A stretch of 64,000 nucleotides of DNA from Streptomyces gilvus (lineage in GTDB: Bacteria > Actinomycetota > Actinomycetes > Streptomycetales > Streptomycetaceae), in contig NZ_JAKWBE010000003.1 in the NCBI RefSeq assembly GCF_022513565.1, forward strand, positions 124,001-188,000, read 5' to 3'. The notes under the pieces were generated by a model. That model searched no databases, was not told the origin of the DNA, and saw nothing but the letters and a program-made list of their open reading frames with translations. Made by a program: the position numbers and the translations under genes. Positions 7,652 to 15,746 of this stretch are shown here, piece by piece. Numbering within the stretch: position 1 is the stretch's first letter; each line of letters opens with the position of its first letter.

Positions 7652-10537
7652 CTAGTCGTTCGCCAGCCGGTAGATCTCCGCGCCGGACAGCAGCCCGGGC
7701 ACCAGCCGTACGTCGTCGATGTCGCCGGCGAAGAAGTCGTGCCACTCGCCGTCGTAGAGGGCGCGTCCGACGTTGAGGCCCTTGGTGGCGTTCCAGACGT
7801 CGGTGACGGTGGCGGCGCCCTGTTCCTCGCCGTCGACGTAGAGCGTGAACTTCCGGGCCGCGGGGTCGTACGTCCCCGCCAGGTGGGTCCACTTGCCCAC
7901 GACCGGTGGCCGCTCGCTGCTCGCCATGGCGCGGACCAGGTCGGTGGAGCCCGCCGTGTCGGAGACGTGCCGGCCGAAGATCCAGCGCTTGTAGTACGTC
8001 GAGTAGTAGAGCGCGAACCCGTTGCCGTGGGCGCCTGCCTGGCTGACCACCGCGATGTTGGTGTTCAGCGAGGTCGGCCGCACCCACGCCGAGACGGTGA
8101 ACGCCTGTCCCGTGTGGACGGCGGAGGCGGCGGTGGCGTAGTCGCTGCTGCCGTTGAAGCGCAGGGCCTTGTCGCCGGGCTCGGTGGCGGAGTGGTTGCC
8201 CGCGACCCAGTCGGCGCCCTTGACGGTGAGGTCGCGGTCGTGGCCGGAGGTGTCGGGGGCGGTGGCGCCGGAGGTCTGGTCGAGGCCGTAGACGGCGGCG
8301 GCGCAGGTGTCGGCGAGGGCGTCGGGGCAGGCACGGTCCGCGGTGAACACGTACTTCTCCAACGGGCCGCGGTTGCCCGCCTGGTCGACGCTGCGGACGT
8401 AGAGGACGTTCGGCCCGAAGGTGGAGGTCGGCACCTCGATGCTCGCGTCACCGCCGAGGCTCGCGGGTGTGGCCTTGCGGCCGGGGGTGTCGCTGCCGAG
8501 GTCCCACTCGTAGTACTCGACGTCGTTCTTGAAGACCGGGTCGGAGTTGCCGTTCGCGGAGAGGGTGAAGTGCCGCCTGGCGCCCACCGGGAGGTCGGCC
8601 TCGCCGTCCGCCGGTTTCGCCAGCGGCTTGGTGTCGGGCCGTTCGGTGTCCACCACGAACTCGCACCAGTCGGACCAGTCCGAGTAGCCGGAGTCCTTCA
8701 GCTTGCCGGTGGAGCCGTCGTAGAGCTGGGCGTGCCACTTGTAGCCGTGGCCGTGGGTGAGCTCCCTGACGGGGATGTTCTTCTCGAAGACGCCCTCGTT
8801 CTGCGGACCGTCCTTGCCCTCGTAGACCATGGGCCGGCCGTCGACCTGGTCCCAGACGCGGAAGGTGGCGGTGAGGTTCTGGCCGGTGCCGTCGCTGTAG
8901 GAGTCGGCGTCGGTGCCGTTGACCGCCATGGTCGGGGTGTCGTCACGGATCCACGGGCGCTTGGTGTTGTCCGTGGTGCAGGTCTTCTCCTCCGGGTTGG
9001 TCAGCCGCTCGTTGTACGGCTTGCCCGGGGTGGTGTTGTACGTGACCACGAGCTTGGCGTTGTCGCCGCGGAACCGCTTCCAGGAGTTGGCGTCGTCCTC
9101 GTCGGCGGCCCGCAGCGAGAAGGCGATGGGGTCCTCGGCCTTGGCCTTCTTGCGGACGGTGGCGGTGAGGTTCTCGTTGCTCTCGTCCGGGTTGTCCTGG
9201 AAGTCGACCCAGCTGGGCGGCGCGTCGGGGCTGCAGCTGTCGCCGCGGCCGTAGGCCACCGTGCGGTCGACCATCAGGTCGCCGTCCTTGGGCTTGTTGT
9301 TCCAGTTGGTGGCGGAGTCGACCCCGCCCTCGGCCACCGCGTGCAGGTTGACGGTGCTCTTCTGGCAGGAGAAGGAGAAGGTCTCGTAGACCTCGAAGAC
9401 CGCCTTGGAGATCGTGCGGTTCTTCCACCCGGAGGTGTCGAACTGGAAGTACATGCGGTTGGTGTAGGGCGAGGAACTGCACACGTAGTACGTGCCGCCG
9501 ATCGACGCGTACGAACAGCGCCCGACGCCCTCGTCCTTCTTGAACTTGTGGAACTCGGTGCTCGGGTGGGCGCTGGAGACGTACAGCCACTCGCTCTTGG
9601 ACATGCCGGCCTCCGGGTCGAGGTAGACCGGGAAGTCGGTGTCGGCGGCGGCCAGGACGGAAGCGTCGGGCTCGACGGTGACGGCGGACGCGGTCACGTC
9701 CAGGCCCATGTCGGCGACCTTCGCGGCGGCGTCGGGCGCGGCCTCGACCGGGGCGCCGGAGCCGGAGGCCGGCACGGCGTCCGCCGGGACCTCCTCGGCG
9801 GCGGTGGCCGAGTCCCACATCTTGGGCGCCTGCCCGCCGAAGAGCCGCTCACCGGAGGCGTCGACGGCCTGCAGCCCGCCGGCCGGACCGGCGGTCAGAT
9901 CGAGGCCCTCGGACCGTACGGGCAGCCGCAGCCTGGCCAGCTCCGGATTGTGCGCGGCCTCCGGCGTCTTCACCTTCAGGACGTACGAGTACCCGGTCAC
10001 CGTGGCGCTCGCCAGCAGGTCGACGCCCGGCAGCACCTCGCGGTACTCGGCGGTGTCACCGTCCAGGACCGGCTCCGGCAACGGCCTGGGCCAGCGCAGG
10101 GTGAACGACCTGCCCTCGTCGCCCAGGGTGATCAGATCGGTCGAACCGCCGCCCGCGAAGGCCAGGTCGACGACCGCGGCCTTCGGGCCCACGGTGCCGT
10201 CGGCCCGCCGCTCCAGCGTGGCGTCGGCCTTCTCCCAGCCGCCGTCGGCGCGCCGCACCCGCTGCGGCTGGACACTGGTCTCACTGGTGAAGCTGCCGTC
10301 CGGGTTGGCGAAGACGAGCTCGTCCTCGGTACGGCGCTGAACGATCTCCACCGGTTCCCCGGTGTCGGCGGCCAGCTCGAACGCGGCCGCCTCGGCCGAA
10401 GCCGACGCCGGCGGCGTGCTGCCGGCCGCACCGGCCGGACTGGTGACGGCGGGCAACGCGCCCAGGACCACGGCGCCGCCGAGCAGCACGCCGAGCGTCC
10501 GGGCAGCACGAAGCCGCCGGAACCAAGGGTTGGTCAT
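7652..10537 (-). CDS. Secreted DNRLRE/LamG-domain surface protein, Rhs partner
   Basis: This 961-residue protein carries a signal peptide of about 38 residues (RRLRAARTL, hydrophobic core, AGA). The first third resembles the beta-rich region found before DNRLRE domains. About residues 320-520 look like the DNRLRE module with several paired cysteines, then fibronectin-like beta segments. A LamG/concanavalin-like domain runs from about 750 to the end (YGLDQTSG...LRFNGSSDYA...FTVSAWVRP). It has no catalytic motif, so I read it as a cell-surface or secreted binding protein. The Rhs gene starts 87 bases downstream with no terminator between, so the two form one operon. Such pairs are frequent in Streptomyces; a role in display or delivery of the Rhs toxin is inference. 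Confidence 0.82.
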   Translation of the reverse strand: MTNPWFRRLRAARTLGVLLGGAVVLGALPAVTSPAGAAGSTPPASASAEAAAFELAADTGEPVEIVQRRTEDELVFANPDGSFTSETSVQPQRVRRADGGWEKADATLERRADGTVGPKAAVVDLAFAGGGSTDLITLGDEGRSFTLRWPRPLPEPVLDGDTAEYREVLPGVDLLASATVTGYSYVLKVKTPEAAHNPELARLRLPVRSEGLDLTAGPAGGLQAVDASGERLFGGQAPKMWDSATAAEEVPADAVPASGSGAPVEAAPDAAAKVADMGLDVTASAVTVEPDASVLAAADTDFPVYLDPEAGMSKSEWLYVSSAHPSTEFHKFKKDEGVGRCSYASIGGTYYVCSSSPYTNRMYFQFDTSGWKNRTISKAVFEVYETFSFSCQKSTVNLHAVAEGGVDSATNWNNKPKDGDLMVDRTVAYGRGDSCSPDAPPSWVDFQDNPDESNENLTATVRKKAKAEDPIAFSLRAADEDDANSWKRFRGDNAKLVVTYNTTPGKPYNERLTNPEEKTCTTDNTKRPWIRDDTPTMAVNGTDADSYSDGTGQNLTATFRVWDQVDGRPMVYEGKDGPQNEGVFEKNIPVRELTHGHGYKWHAQLYDGSTGKLKDSGYSDWSDWCEFVVDTERPDTKPLAKPADGEADLPVGARRHFTLSANGNSDPVFKNDVEYYEWDLGSDTPGRKATPASLGGDASIEVPTSTFGPNVLYVRSVDQAGNRGPLEKYVFTADRACPDALADTCAAAVYGLDQTSGATAPDTSGHDRDLTVKGADWVAGNHSATEPGDKALRFNGSSDYATAASAVHTGQAFTVSAWVRPTSLNTNIAVVSQAGAHGNGFALYYSTYYKRWIFGRHVSDTAGSTDLVRAMASSERPPVVGKWTHLAGTYDPAARKFTLYVDGEEQGAATVTDVWNATKGLNVGRALYDGEWHDFFAGDIDDVRLVPGLLSGAEIYRLAND

Positions 10538-10553
10538 GCCCTTGTCTCCCCCC

Positions 10554-10571
10554 GGGCTCTCCCCAGAGCCC
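10554..10571 (-). other. Hairpin in the leader of the LamG-Rhs operon
   Basis: Seven-base arms GGGCTCT and AGAGCCC with a 4-base loop lie just upstream of the GGGGGGAGA ribosome site of the LamG gene. It could tune translation or protect the mRNA; no known riboswitch fold is evident. Confidence 0.4.
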
Positions 10572-10615
10572 GCTATGAAATTGATGTGCCCATGCTGTGC
10601 AGCAGGGACGGGGGA

Positions 10616-10644
10616 AACCTATGGGACTTCCTTTACCGAATCAA
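10616..10644 (-). promoter_or_regulatory. Predicted promoter of the LamG-Rhs operon
   Basis: On the minus strand, TTGATT (10644-10639) and TAGGTT (10621-10616) are spaced by exactly 17 bases, a good vegetative-type promoter. It lies between the stop of the TPP enzyme gene and the LamG start, so the toxin operon need not depend on upstream genes. Confidence 0.55.
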
Positions 10645-10660
10645 GGGCGTTTCAGGAGAA

Positions 10661-12343
10661 TTACAGATGCGTCGCCGCGAACATCCGCAGCACCGCCGGG
10701 AGTACGACCACCGACGGGCCCGGTGCCCCGAGGGCCTTCGTCAGGTCGGATTCGAGGGTCTCCGGGGTCGTGCGGATGCCCGGGACGCCGAAGGACTCGG
10801 CGAGGGAGACGTAGTCGGGGCGGGTCAGTTCCGTCGCCGTCGCCTGGCCGAAGGCGTCCGTCATGTACTCGCGGAGGATGCCGTAGCCGCCGTCGTCGAC
10901 GATCAGCCAGGTGACGTTCAGGTCGTACTGGCGGGCGGTCGCCAGCTCGGCGACGGAGTACAGGGCTCCGCCGTCGCCGGAGACCGCGAGGACCGGGGTC
11001 GTCGGATCGGCGGCCGCCGCGCCCAGGGCAGCGGGGAAGCCGTAGCCGAGGCCGCCGGCGCCCTGCGCTGAGTGCATGCGGTTGGGCCCCTTGGCGTCGA
11101 AGGCCGACCAGGCCCAGTACGCCAGGATCGTCATGTCCCAGAAGGACGGGGAGTCGGCGGGGAGCGCCCTGCGGATCGACGCCAACACGTCCTGCTCCAG
11201 GGTGAGTTCCTGGGCCGCGATACGGTCGGCGACCTGCGCCAGGACCGCGCGGACCCGCTCGGGCGCCCCGGTGTCCTCCCTCGGGGACACCGTCTCCAGC
11301 AACGCCTGCAGCGCGAGGCGCGCGTCCGCGTGGATGCCCAGCGCCGGGTGGTTGGACTCGAGCTTGCCGAGGTCCGCCTCGATCTGGATCAGCCGGCCAC
11401 GGGGCTTGAACGTGTGGTAGTTGGAGGAGAGTTCACCGAGGCCGGACCCGACCACCAGCACGACGTCGGCGTCCTCCAGGAAGTCCGTGGTGTGCCGGTC
11501 CTCGATCCAGGACTGGAGGGACAGGGGGTGCGTCCACGGGAACGCGCCCTTGCCGCCGGGAGTCGTGACGACCGGCGCCTGAAGCGTCTCGGCGAGCCGC
11601 CTGAGCTTGCCGGAGGCGTCCGCGCGGACGACTCCCCCGCCCGCGATGATCGCCGGGCGCAGCGCGTTGGACAGCAAGTCGGCCGCCACGGCGGTGAGTT
11701 CGGGGCGCGGGGGCAGGTCGTCCGGGGTCGCGTCCACCGCCGTGACCACCGGGACGGGCGTCTCGGCCAGCAGCACGTCCTGCGGGATCTCCACCCACAC
11801 CGGGCCGTGCGGGGCCGTCAGCGCCGACTTCCAGGCCGCCGCGATCGCGGACGGGATCTGGGACTGGGTGCGCACGGTGTGGACGGACTTGACCACGCCC
11901 CGGAACGAGGCCGCCTGGTCCGGGAGTTCGTGCAGGTAGCCATGGCGGCCGCCGCCGAGCCCCGCCGTCGGGACCTGGCTGCTGATCGCCAGTACGGGCG
12001 CCGAGGCCGCGGCCGCCTCCTGGAGCGCGGCGAGGGAGGTCAGCGCGCCCGGTCCCGTCGACAGCAGCAGCGGGGCCGCCTCGCCGGTGATCCGGCCGTA
12101 CGCGTCCGCCGCGAACCCCGCGTTGTTCTCCACCCGCAGACCGATGTACCGCAGGTCGGAGCGGCGCAGCGCGTCGAACATGCCGAGCGCGTGCTGGCCG
12201 GGCAGCCCGAAGACGGTCGTCGCGCCGAGCCCGGCCAGCGTCTCCACGACCAGGTCCCCGCCGTTGCGGCCGGGGGGAGGGTTGAGCGCGGCCTCCGTCT
12301 GGGCGGGCGTCGGGCGGAGTTCCAGGTCGTGGTCGTGGGTCAC
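10661..12343 (-). CDS. Thiamine pyrophosphate-dependent enzyme (acetolactate synthase-like)
   Basis: The 560-residue protein has the three-domain layout of the acetolactate synthase/benzoylformate decarboxylase family: an N-terminal PYR domain (about 25-200; catalytic-type glutamate in [15 protein letters not shown]), a middle domain (about 215-345) and a C-terminal TPP domain. The cofactor motif is GDGG followed about 25 residues later by DDGG, where many relatives have NN. Its start overlaps the speB stop by 4 bases, so the two are translationally coupled. That pairing suggests a substrate related to arginine, agmatine or a guanidino acid. A true acetolactate synthase role is unlikely because no regulatory subunit or ilvC is nearby. 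Confidence 0.85.
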   Translation of the reverse strand: MTHDHDLELRPTPAQTEAALNPPPGRNGGDLVVETLAGLGATTVFGLPGQHALGMFDALRRSDLRYIGLRVENNAGFAADAYGRITGEAAPLLLSTGPGALTSLAALQEAAAASAPVLAISSQVPTAGLGGGRHGYLHELPDQAASFRGVVKSVHTVRTQSQIPSAIAAAWKSALTAPHGPVWVEIPQDVLLAETPVPVVTAVDATPDDLPPRPELTAVAADLLSNALRPAIIAGGGVVRADASGKLRRLAETLQAPVVTTPGGKGAFPWTHPLSLQSWIEDRHTTDFLEDADVVLVVGSGLGELSSNYHTFKPRGRLIQIEADLGKLESNHPALGIHADARLALQALLETVSPREDTGAPERVRAVLAQVADRIAAQELTLEQDVLASIRRALPADSPSFWDMTILAYWAWSAFDAKGPNRMHSAQGAGGLGYGFPAALGAAAADPTTPVLAVSGDGGALYSVAELATARQYDLNVTWLIVDDGGYGILREYMTDAFGQATATELTRPDYVSLAESFGVPGIRTTPETLESDLTKALGAPGPSVVVLPAVLRMFAATHL

Positions 12344-13308
12344 TTCGCGCGGGCCTCGGCAATCTGGCGGGTCATGATCGTGGTCAGTTCGTACGCCGTG
12401 TGGGACGCGGCCACCGACGTGATCTCCGCGTGATCGTACGCCGGGGCCACCTCGACGACGTCGGCGGAGACCAGCCGGCAGGAGGCCAGGCCGCGCAGGA
12501 TCTCCAGCAGCTCGCGGGAGGTCATGCCGCCCGCCTCGGGGGTGCCGGTGCCGGGCGCGTGGGCCGGGTCCAGGCAGTCGATGTCGATGGAGACGTAGAG
12601 GGGGCGGTCGCCGATGCGCTGCCGCAGCTGGTCGGCGACCTCGTCGGCGCCACGGCGGTAGACGTCCGCCGAGGTGACGATGCCGAAGCCCATCTTCTCG
12701 TCGTCGGTGAGGTCCTGCTTGCCGTACAGCGGGCCGCGGATGCCGACGTGGGAGAGCGCCGAGGTGTCGAGGATGCCCTCCTCCACCGCCCGGCGGAACG
12801 GCGTGCCGTGCGTGTACTCGGCGCCGAAGTACGTGTCCCAGGTGTCGAGATGGGCGTCGAAGTGCAGCAGCGCGACCGGGCCGTGCTGCTTCGCGACGGA
12901 CCTCAGCAGCGGCAGCGCGATGGTGTGGTCGCCGCCGAGGGTCATCAACCGGGCGCCGGTGCCGAGGAGTTCGTCGGCGGCGGCCTCGATCGTCTCGACG
13001 GCCTCGTTGATGTTGAACGGGTTCACCGCGATGTCCCCGCCGTCCGCGACCTGGGCGAGGGCGAACGGGGACGCGTCCTGCGCCGGGTTGTAGGGCCGCA
13101 GCAGCCGGGACGCCTCGCGGATCGCGTTGCCGCCGAAGCGGGCGCCCGGCCGGTAGGAGACACCCGAGTCGAACGGCACCCCGACCACGGCGACATCGGT
13201 ACGCCCGACCTCGTCGAGGCGGGGCAGCCGGGCGAAGGTGGCGGGCCCGGCGTACCGCGGAACACGGGAGGAGTCGACGGGGCCGCGGGGCGTCTCGTTG
13301 CTGCTCAT
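12340..13308 (-). CDS. speB: Agmatinase-family ureohydrolase (manganese)
   Basis: This 322-residue protein has all ureohydrolase metal motifs: GGDH, DAHLD and SIDIDCLDP, which bind two manganese ions. Family members split urea from agmatine, guanidinobutyrate, guanidinopropionate or proclavaminate precursors; the substrate here cannot be fixed from sequence, though annotation as agmatinase is usual. The ATG at 13308 is followed downstream by the TPP-enzyme gene with a 4-base overlap. A palindrome 66 bases upstream may be an operator. Confidence 0.87.
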   Translation of the reverse strand: MSSNETPRGPVDSSRVPRYAGPATFARLPRLDEVGRTDVAVVGVPFDSGVSYRPGARFGGNAIREASRLLRPYNPAQDASPFALAQVADGGDIAVNPFNINEAVETIEAAADELLGTGARLMTLGGDHTIALPLLRSVAKQHGPVALLHFDAHLDTWDTYFGAEYTHGTPFRRAVEEGILDTSALSHVGIRGPLYGKQDLTDDEKMGFGIVTSADVYRRGADEVADQLRQRIGDRPLYVSIDIDCLDPAHAPGTGTPEAGGMTSRELLEILRGLASCRLVSADVVEVAPAYDHAEITSVAASHTAYELTTIMTRQIAEARAK

Positions 13309-13373
13309 GGGGTAATGCCTTCTTTCCTACGCTTCATCGCGTATGTACGACTCTACTGGGACCCCGGGCTAGT

Positions 13374-13389
13374 TCGAATAAAGATTCGA
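13374..13389. promoter_or_regulatory. Palindrome upstream of speB, possible operator
   Basis: TCGAAT and ATTCGA form an exact 6+6 palindrome around AAAG. It sits in the speB promoter region, which contains little else. The 244 bases between speB and the ribbon-helix-helix gene hold no supportable gene. Confidence 0.35.
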
Positions 13390-13552
13390 TGTCTCGGCGG
13401 TCGCGTCCACCGCATCCGCCCGCACCGCAAACAGCCGGCCCCTGTGAAAGTAGACAGACGGAAAGCGGCCGAGAATTAGACGTTTTGTACAGCACGGCGC
13501 GACAGAGTGAAGGAAACGTCCACGACGCCTGGCACACCCAGGGGTGCCTGAA

Positions 13553-13705
13553 TCACCGCTGAGCGCCATTCGGCTCCTCGTCGGCCTGGACGGCGCGTCG
13601 CACAACGGCGACCAGCCAGGAGTTCAGGGAACGGTCGTCCGCTTCGGCCGCATCCCGAGCCTTTTCGTGGAGATCGTCAGGGAGTCTGAGATTCACATGC
13701 TTCAT
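13553..13705 (-). CDS. Small ribbon-helix-helix DNA-binding protein (Arc/HicB-type antitoxin-like)
   Basis: This 50-residue gene begins MKHVNLRLPDDLHEKARDAA, a textbook ribbon-helix-helix strand followed by helix A, then a turn and helix B (SLNSWLVAVVRRAV). Such proteins bind DNA as dimers. Its ATG at 13705 lies in the left arm of an inverted repeat whose right arm contains the ATG of the tnpB remnant. The layout suggests that it represses itself and the transposon gene. There is no toxin gene next to it, so it is probably a mobile-element-associated repressor or an orphan antitoxin. Confidence 0.7.
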   Translation of the reverse strand: MKHVNLRLPDDLHEKARDAAEADDRSLNSWLVAVVRRAVQADEEPNGAQR

Positions 13706-13736
13706 GGTCCCATTCTTGAGCTAGATTGGGACCATG
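13703..13736. promoter_or_regulatory. Inverted repeat covering two divergent start codons
   Basis: CATGGTCCCA (13703-13712) and its exact complement TGGGACCATG (13727-13736) flank 14 bases. Each arm contains a start codon: the ribbon-helix-helix gene to the left, the tnpB remnant to the right. TAGATT at 13722-13727 could be a -10 element giving a leaderless tnpB mRNA. This is a natural operator for the ribbon-helix-helix protein. Confidence 0.5.
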
Positions 13737-13862
13737 TCCAGGTTCCGCATGTACCCGACGTCGCAGCAGGAGCAGCAAATGCTCACGCACTGCACGCACG
13801 CCCGGTATGTGTGGAATCTCGCCGTCGAGCAGCACTCTCACCAGCCGTTCGAGCGCCCGTGA
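13734..13862 (+). pseudogene. tnpB (IS605 OrfB) remnant, N-terminus only
   Basis: A 42-codon frame encodes the classic N-terminus of TnpB (FRMYPTSQQEQQML, then CTHARYVWNLAVEQH). Full TnpB proteins are about 370-420 residues, so roughly nine tenths of the gene is gone. The frame closes at TGA 13860-13862, immediately followed by right-end-like sequence, which points to an internal deletion rather than a truncated insertion. No RuvC or zinc-finger part is present here. Confidence 0.8.
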
Positions 13863-13918
13863 ACCTCAACCCACGTGGGTTGGAATCCCTCTTTTTTGAA
13901 AGAGAGGGAGGATGTCAA
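13863..13918 (+). mobile_element. IS605-type right end, possible omega-RNA scaffold relic
   Basis: Directly after the tnpB remnant come a 16-base perfect palindrome (13867-13882, CAACCCACGTGGGTTG) and a second imperfect hairpin (about 13886-13909). The segment ends in GATGTCAA. This order (tnpB stop, palindrome, GGAATCCC, hairpin, GGAGGATGTCAA) is what I remember for right ends of Streptomyces IS200/IS605 elements, where the tnpB guide-RNA scaffold also lies. The element looks like an internal-deletion derivative and cannot move by itself. Confidence 0.6.
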
Positions 13919-14039
13919 TGGGCGCACACCTCGGATAAGTGGATAGGTACGACGGCTCACCGACCCTGAGTACGTGACCCATGTCCCAGCGTGCGGGACA
14001 CCAGGGACCGGCGCGGGCGGCTGCCTCACAATGGGACAC

Positions 14040-14828
14040 ATGCCGATACCCGGGACTCCCAGCCGCGCCGAGCTCGTCGACCACCTCGTCAGGACCCGTA
14101 TCGCGGGCGACGTCGCGACGCCCCGCGAGAACAATCTCAGCCACTACCGCAGGCTGGCGAACGGCGACCGCCACTACTGGCTCGGTCTGGAGCTCGGCGA
14201 CCGCTGGAGCGACGAGCAGGACGTGCTCGCGGTGATGGCGGAGCGGGTCGGCGTGAACGACGACCCCGAGTACCGGTACGGCCAGGACACCATCGACCCC
14301 GAGCTGACGGTGGCCGCGCTGGAGCGGCTGGCGGGGCGGCTGCGCAAGGCGGCCGAGGGGCAGCAGCGGGTTCTGTTCGCCACCGGCCACCCGGGCGGCC
14401 TGCTCGACGTGCACCGCGCCACGGCCAACGCCCTGCGCACCGCCGGCTGCGAGATCGTCGTCATCCCGGAGGGGCTGCAGACGGACGAGGGGTACGTCAT
14501 GCAGTTCGCGGACGTGGCGGTGCTGGAGCACGGCGCCTCGCTGTGGCACACGCACTCGCCGGAACCGATGAAGGCGATCCTCACGGCGCTGGAGCGGGAG
14601 GGCCGCCCGCTGCCCGACCTGGTGGTCGCCGACCACGGCTGGGCGGGGTACGCGGGACAGCACGGGGTCGACTCGGTCGGCTACGCCGACTCCAACGACC
14701 CCGCCCTCTTCCTCGGCGAGTCGGAGGGAACCCTGCAGGTCACGGTCCCCCTCGACGACCACGTGGTCAGCCCCCGGCACTACGACCCGATGACCGCCTA
14801 CCTGCTGGCGGAGGCGGGCCTGGTCTGA
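14040..14828 (+). CDS. Conserved actinobacterial protein, phosphatase-like annotation, function unknown
   Basis: The 262-residue product has no signal peptide. It contains charged conserved-looking blocks: ENNLSHYRRLANGDRHYWLGLELGD near the start, LFATGHPGGLLDVH in the middle, and VVADHGWAGYAG and YADSNDPALFLGES near the end. These glycine/histidine/aspartate clusters suggest a metal- or phosphate-binding enzyme, and relatives are commonly labelled phosphatase. I cannot name its reaction. Starts at 14031 (ATG) or 14040 (ATG) fit the conserved region best; no Shine-Dalgarno is visible, so a leaderless mRNA is likely. The frame stays open further upstream into the insertion relic. Confidence 0.7.
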   Translation: MPIPGTPSRAELVDHLVRTRIAGDVATPRENNLSHYRRLANGDRHYWLGLELGDRWSDEQDVLAVMAERVGVNDDPEYRYGQDTIDPELTVAALERLAGRLRKAAEGQQRVLFATGHPGGLLDVHRATANALRTAGCEIVVIPEGLQTDEGYVMQFADVAVLEHGASLWHTHSPEPMKAILTALEREGRPLPDLVVADHGWAGYAGQHGVDSVGYADSNDPALFLGESEGTLQVTVPLDDHVVSPRHYDPMTAYLLAEAGLV

Positions 14829-14844
14829 CGGCCCGCCGTCGTCG

Positions 14845-15711
14845 TCATCGGGGGACCCGGACCACGCCCTCCTGGATCACCGAGATCGCCAGCCGCCCGT
14901 CCTGGGTGTAGATGCGGGCCTGCCCGAGGCCCCGGCCGCCGTACGACGAGGAGGACTCCTGGTCGTACAGGAGCCACTCGTCGGCGCGGAACGGGCGGTG
15001 GAACCACATGGCGTGGTCAAGGGAGGCCCCCACCACGTCACCCACCCCCCAGCCGCCGCGGCCGTGCGCGAGCAGGACCGAGTCGAGCAGGGTCATGTCG
15101 GAGACATAGGTGGCGAGGACGACATGGAGGAGCGGGTCGTCGTCGAGCTTGCCGTTGGTGCGGAACCAGACCTGGGAGTGCGGCTCGCGCGGCTCGCCGT
15201 ACTTCCCGTACGGCGGCTCCTCGACGTAGCGCAGGTCGATGGCCTCCCGCGCCTCGATGAACTTCTCCACGACGCCCGGGTCGAGGTGGTCGTAGCCGCG
15301 CAGCCGCTCCTGCGACGTGGGCAGGGTGACCGGGTCGGGCGCGGACGGCATCGGGGCCTGGTGGTCGAGGCCGTCCTCGTACGTCTGGAAGGACGCCGAC
15401 AGGGAGAAGATCGGCCGGCCGTGCTGGACAGCGACCACCCGGCGGGTGGTGAAGGAGCGGCCGTCGCGGATGCGCTCGACGGTGTAGACGATGGGCGCGC
15501 CCGGGTCGCCGGCCCGCAGGAAGTACGCGTGCAGGGAGTGGGCGTGCCGGTCCGCGGGGACCGTGCGCCCACAGGCGACCAGCGCCTGGGCCGCGACCTG
15601 CCCGCCGAAGACGCGCGGGACGACGGCGGACCGGGACTGGCCGCGGAAGATGTCCTCCTCGATCTGCTCGAGGTCGAGCAGATCGAGGAGGTCCTGGAGT
15701 GCCTCGTTCAT
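14845..15711 (-). CDS. tesB: Acyl-CoA thioesterase II
   Basis: This 288-residue protein has the double hot-dog fold of TesB: an N-terminal half with VFGGQVAAQALVACGRTV and HSLHAYFLRAGD, and a C-terminal half with SLDHAMWFHRPFRADEWLLY. The catalytic-type Asp is in the LDHAMWFH region. It hydrolyses acyl-CoAs to free acid and CoA in the cytoplasm. The ATG at 15711 follows AAAGGTG. It lies 35 bases downstream of the acyl-CoA dehydrogenase gene on the same strand, so co-transcription and a role in acyl-CoA turnover are likely. Confidence 0.92.
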   Translation of the reverse strand: MNEALQDLLDLLDLEQIEEDIFRGQSRSAVVPRVFGGQVAAQALVACGRTVPADRHAHSLHAYFLRAGDPGAPIVYTVERIRDGRSFTTRRVVAVQHGRPIFSLSASFQTYEDGLDHQAPMPSAPDPVTLPTSQERLRGYDHLDPGVVEKFIEAREAIDLRYVEEPPYGKYGEPREPHSQVWFRTNGKLDDDPLLHVVLATYVSDMTLLDSVLLAHGRGGWGVGDVVGASLDHAMWFHRPFRADEWLLYDQESSSSYGGRGLGQARIYTQDGRLAISVIQEGVVRVPR

Positions 15712-15746
15712 GGCACCTTTTCTACGGGCCGGTAATTGCGGGGGCC

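Noticed and set aside
10661..13308. A clavulanic-acid-type biosynthetic cluster
   Set aside because: Only the TPP enzyme and ureohydrolase families are shared; no beta-lactam synthetase, clavaminate synthase or related genes are present.
15661..15684. 24-base inverted repeat in tesB
   Set aside because: It lies in codons for a Leu/Asp/Glu-rich helix near the N-terminus and is best explained by repeated codons.
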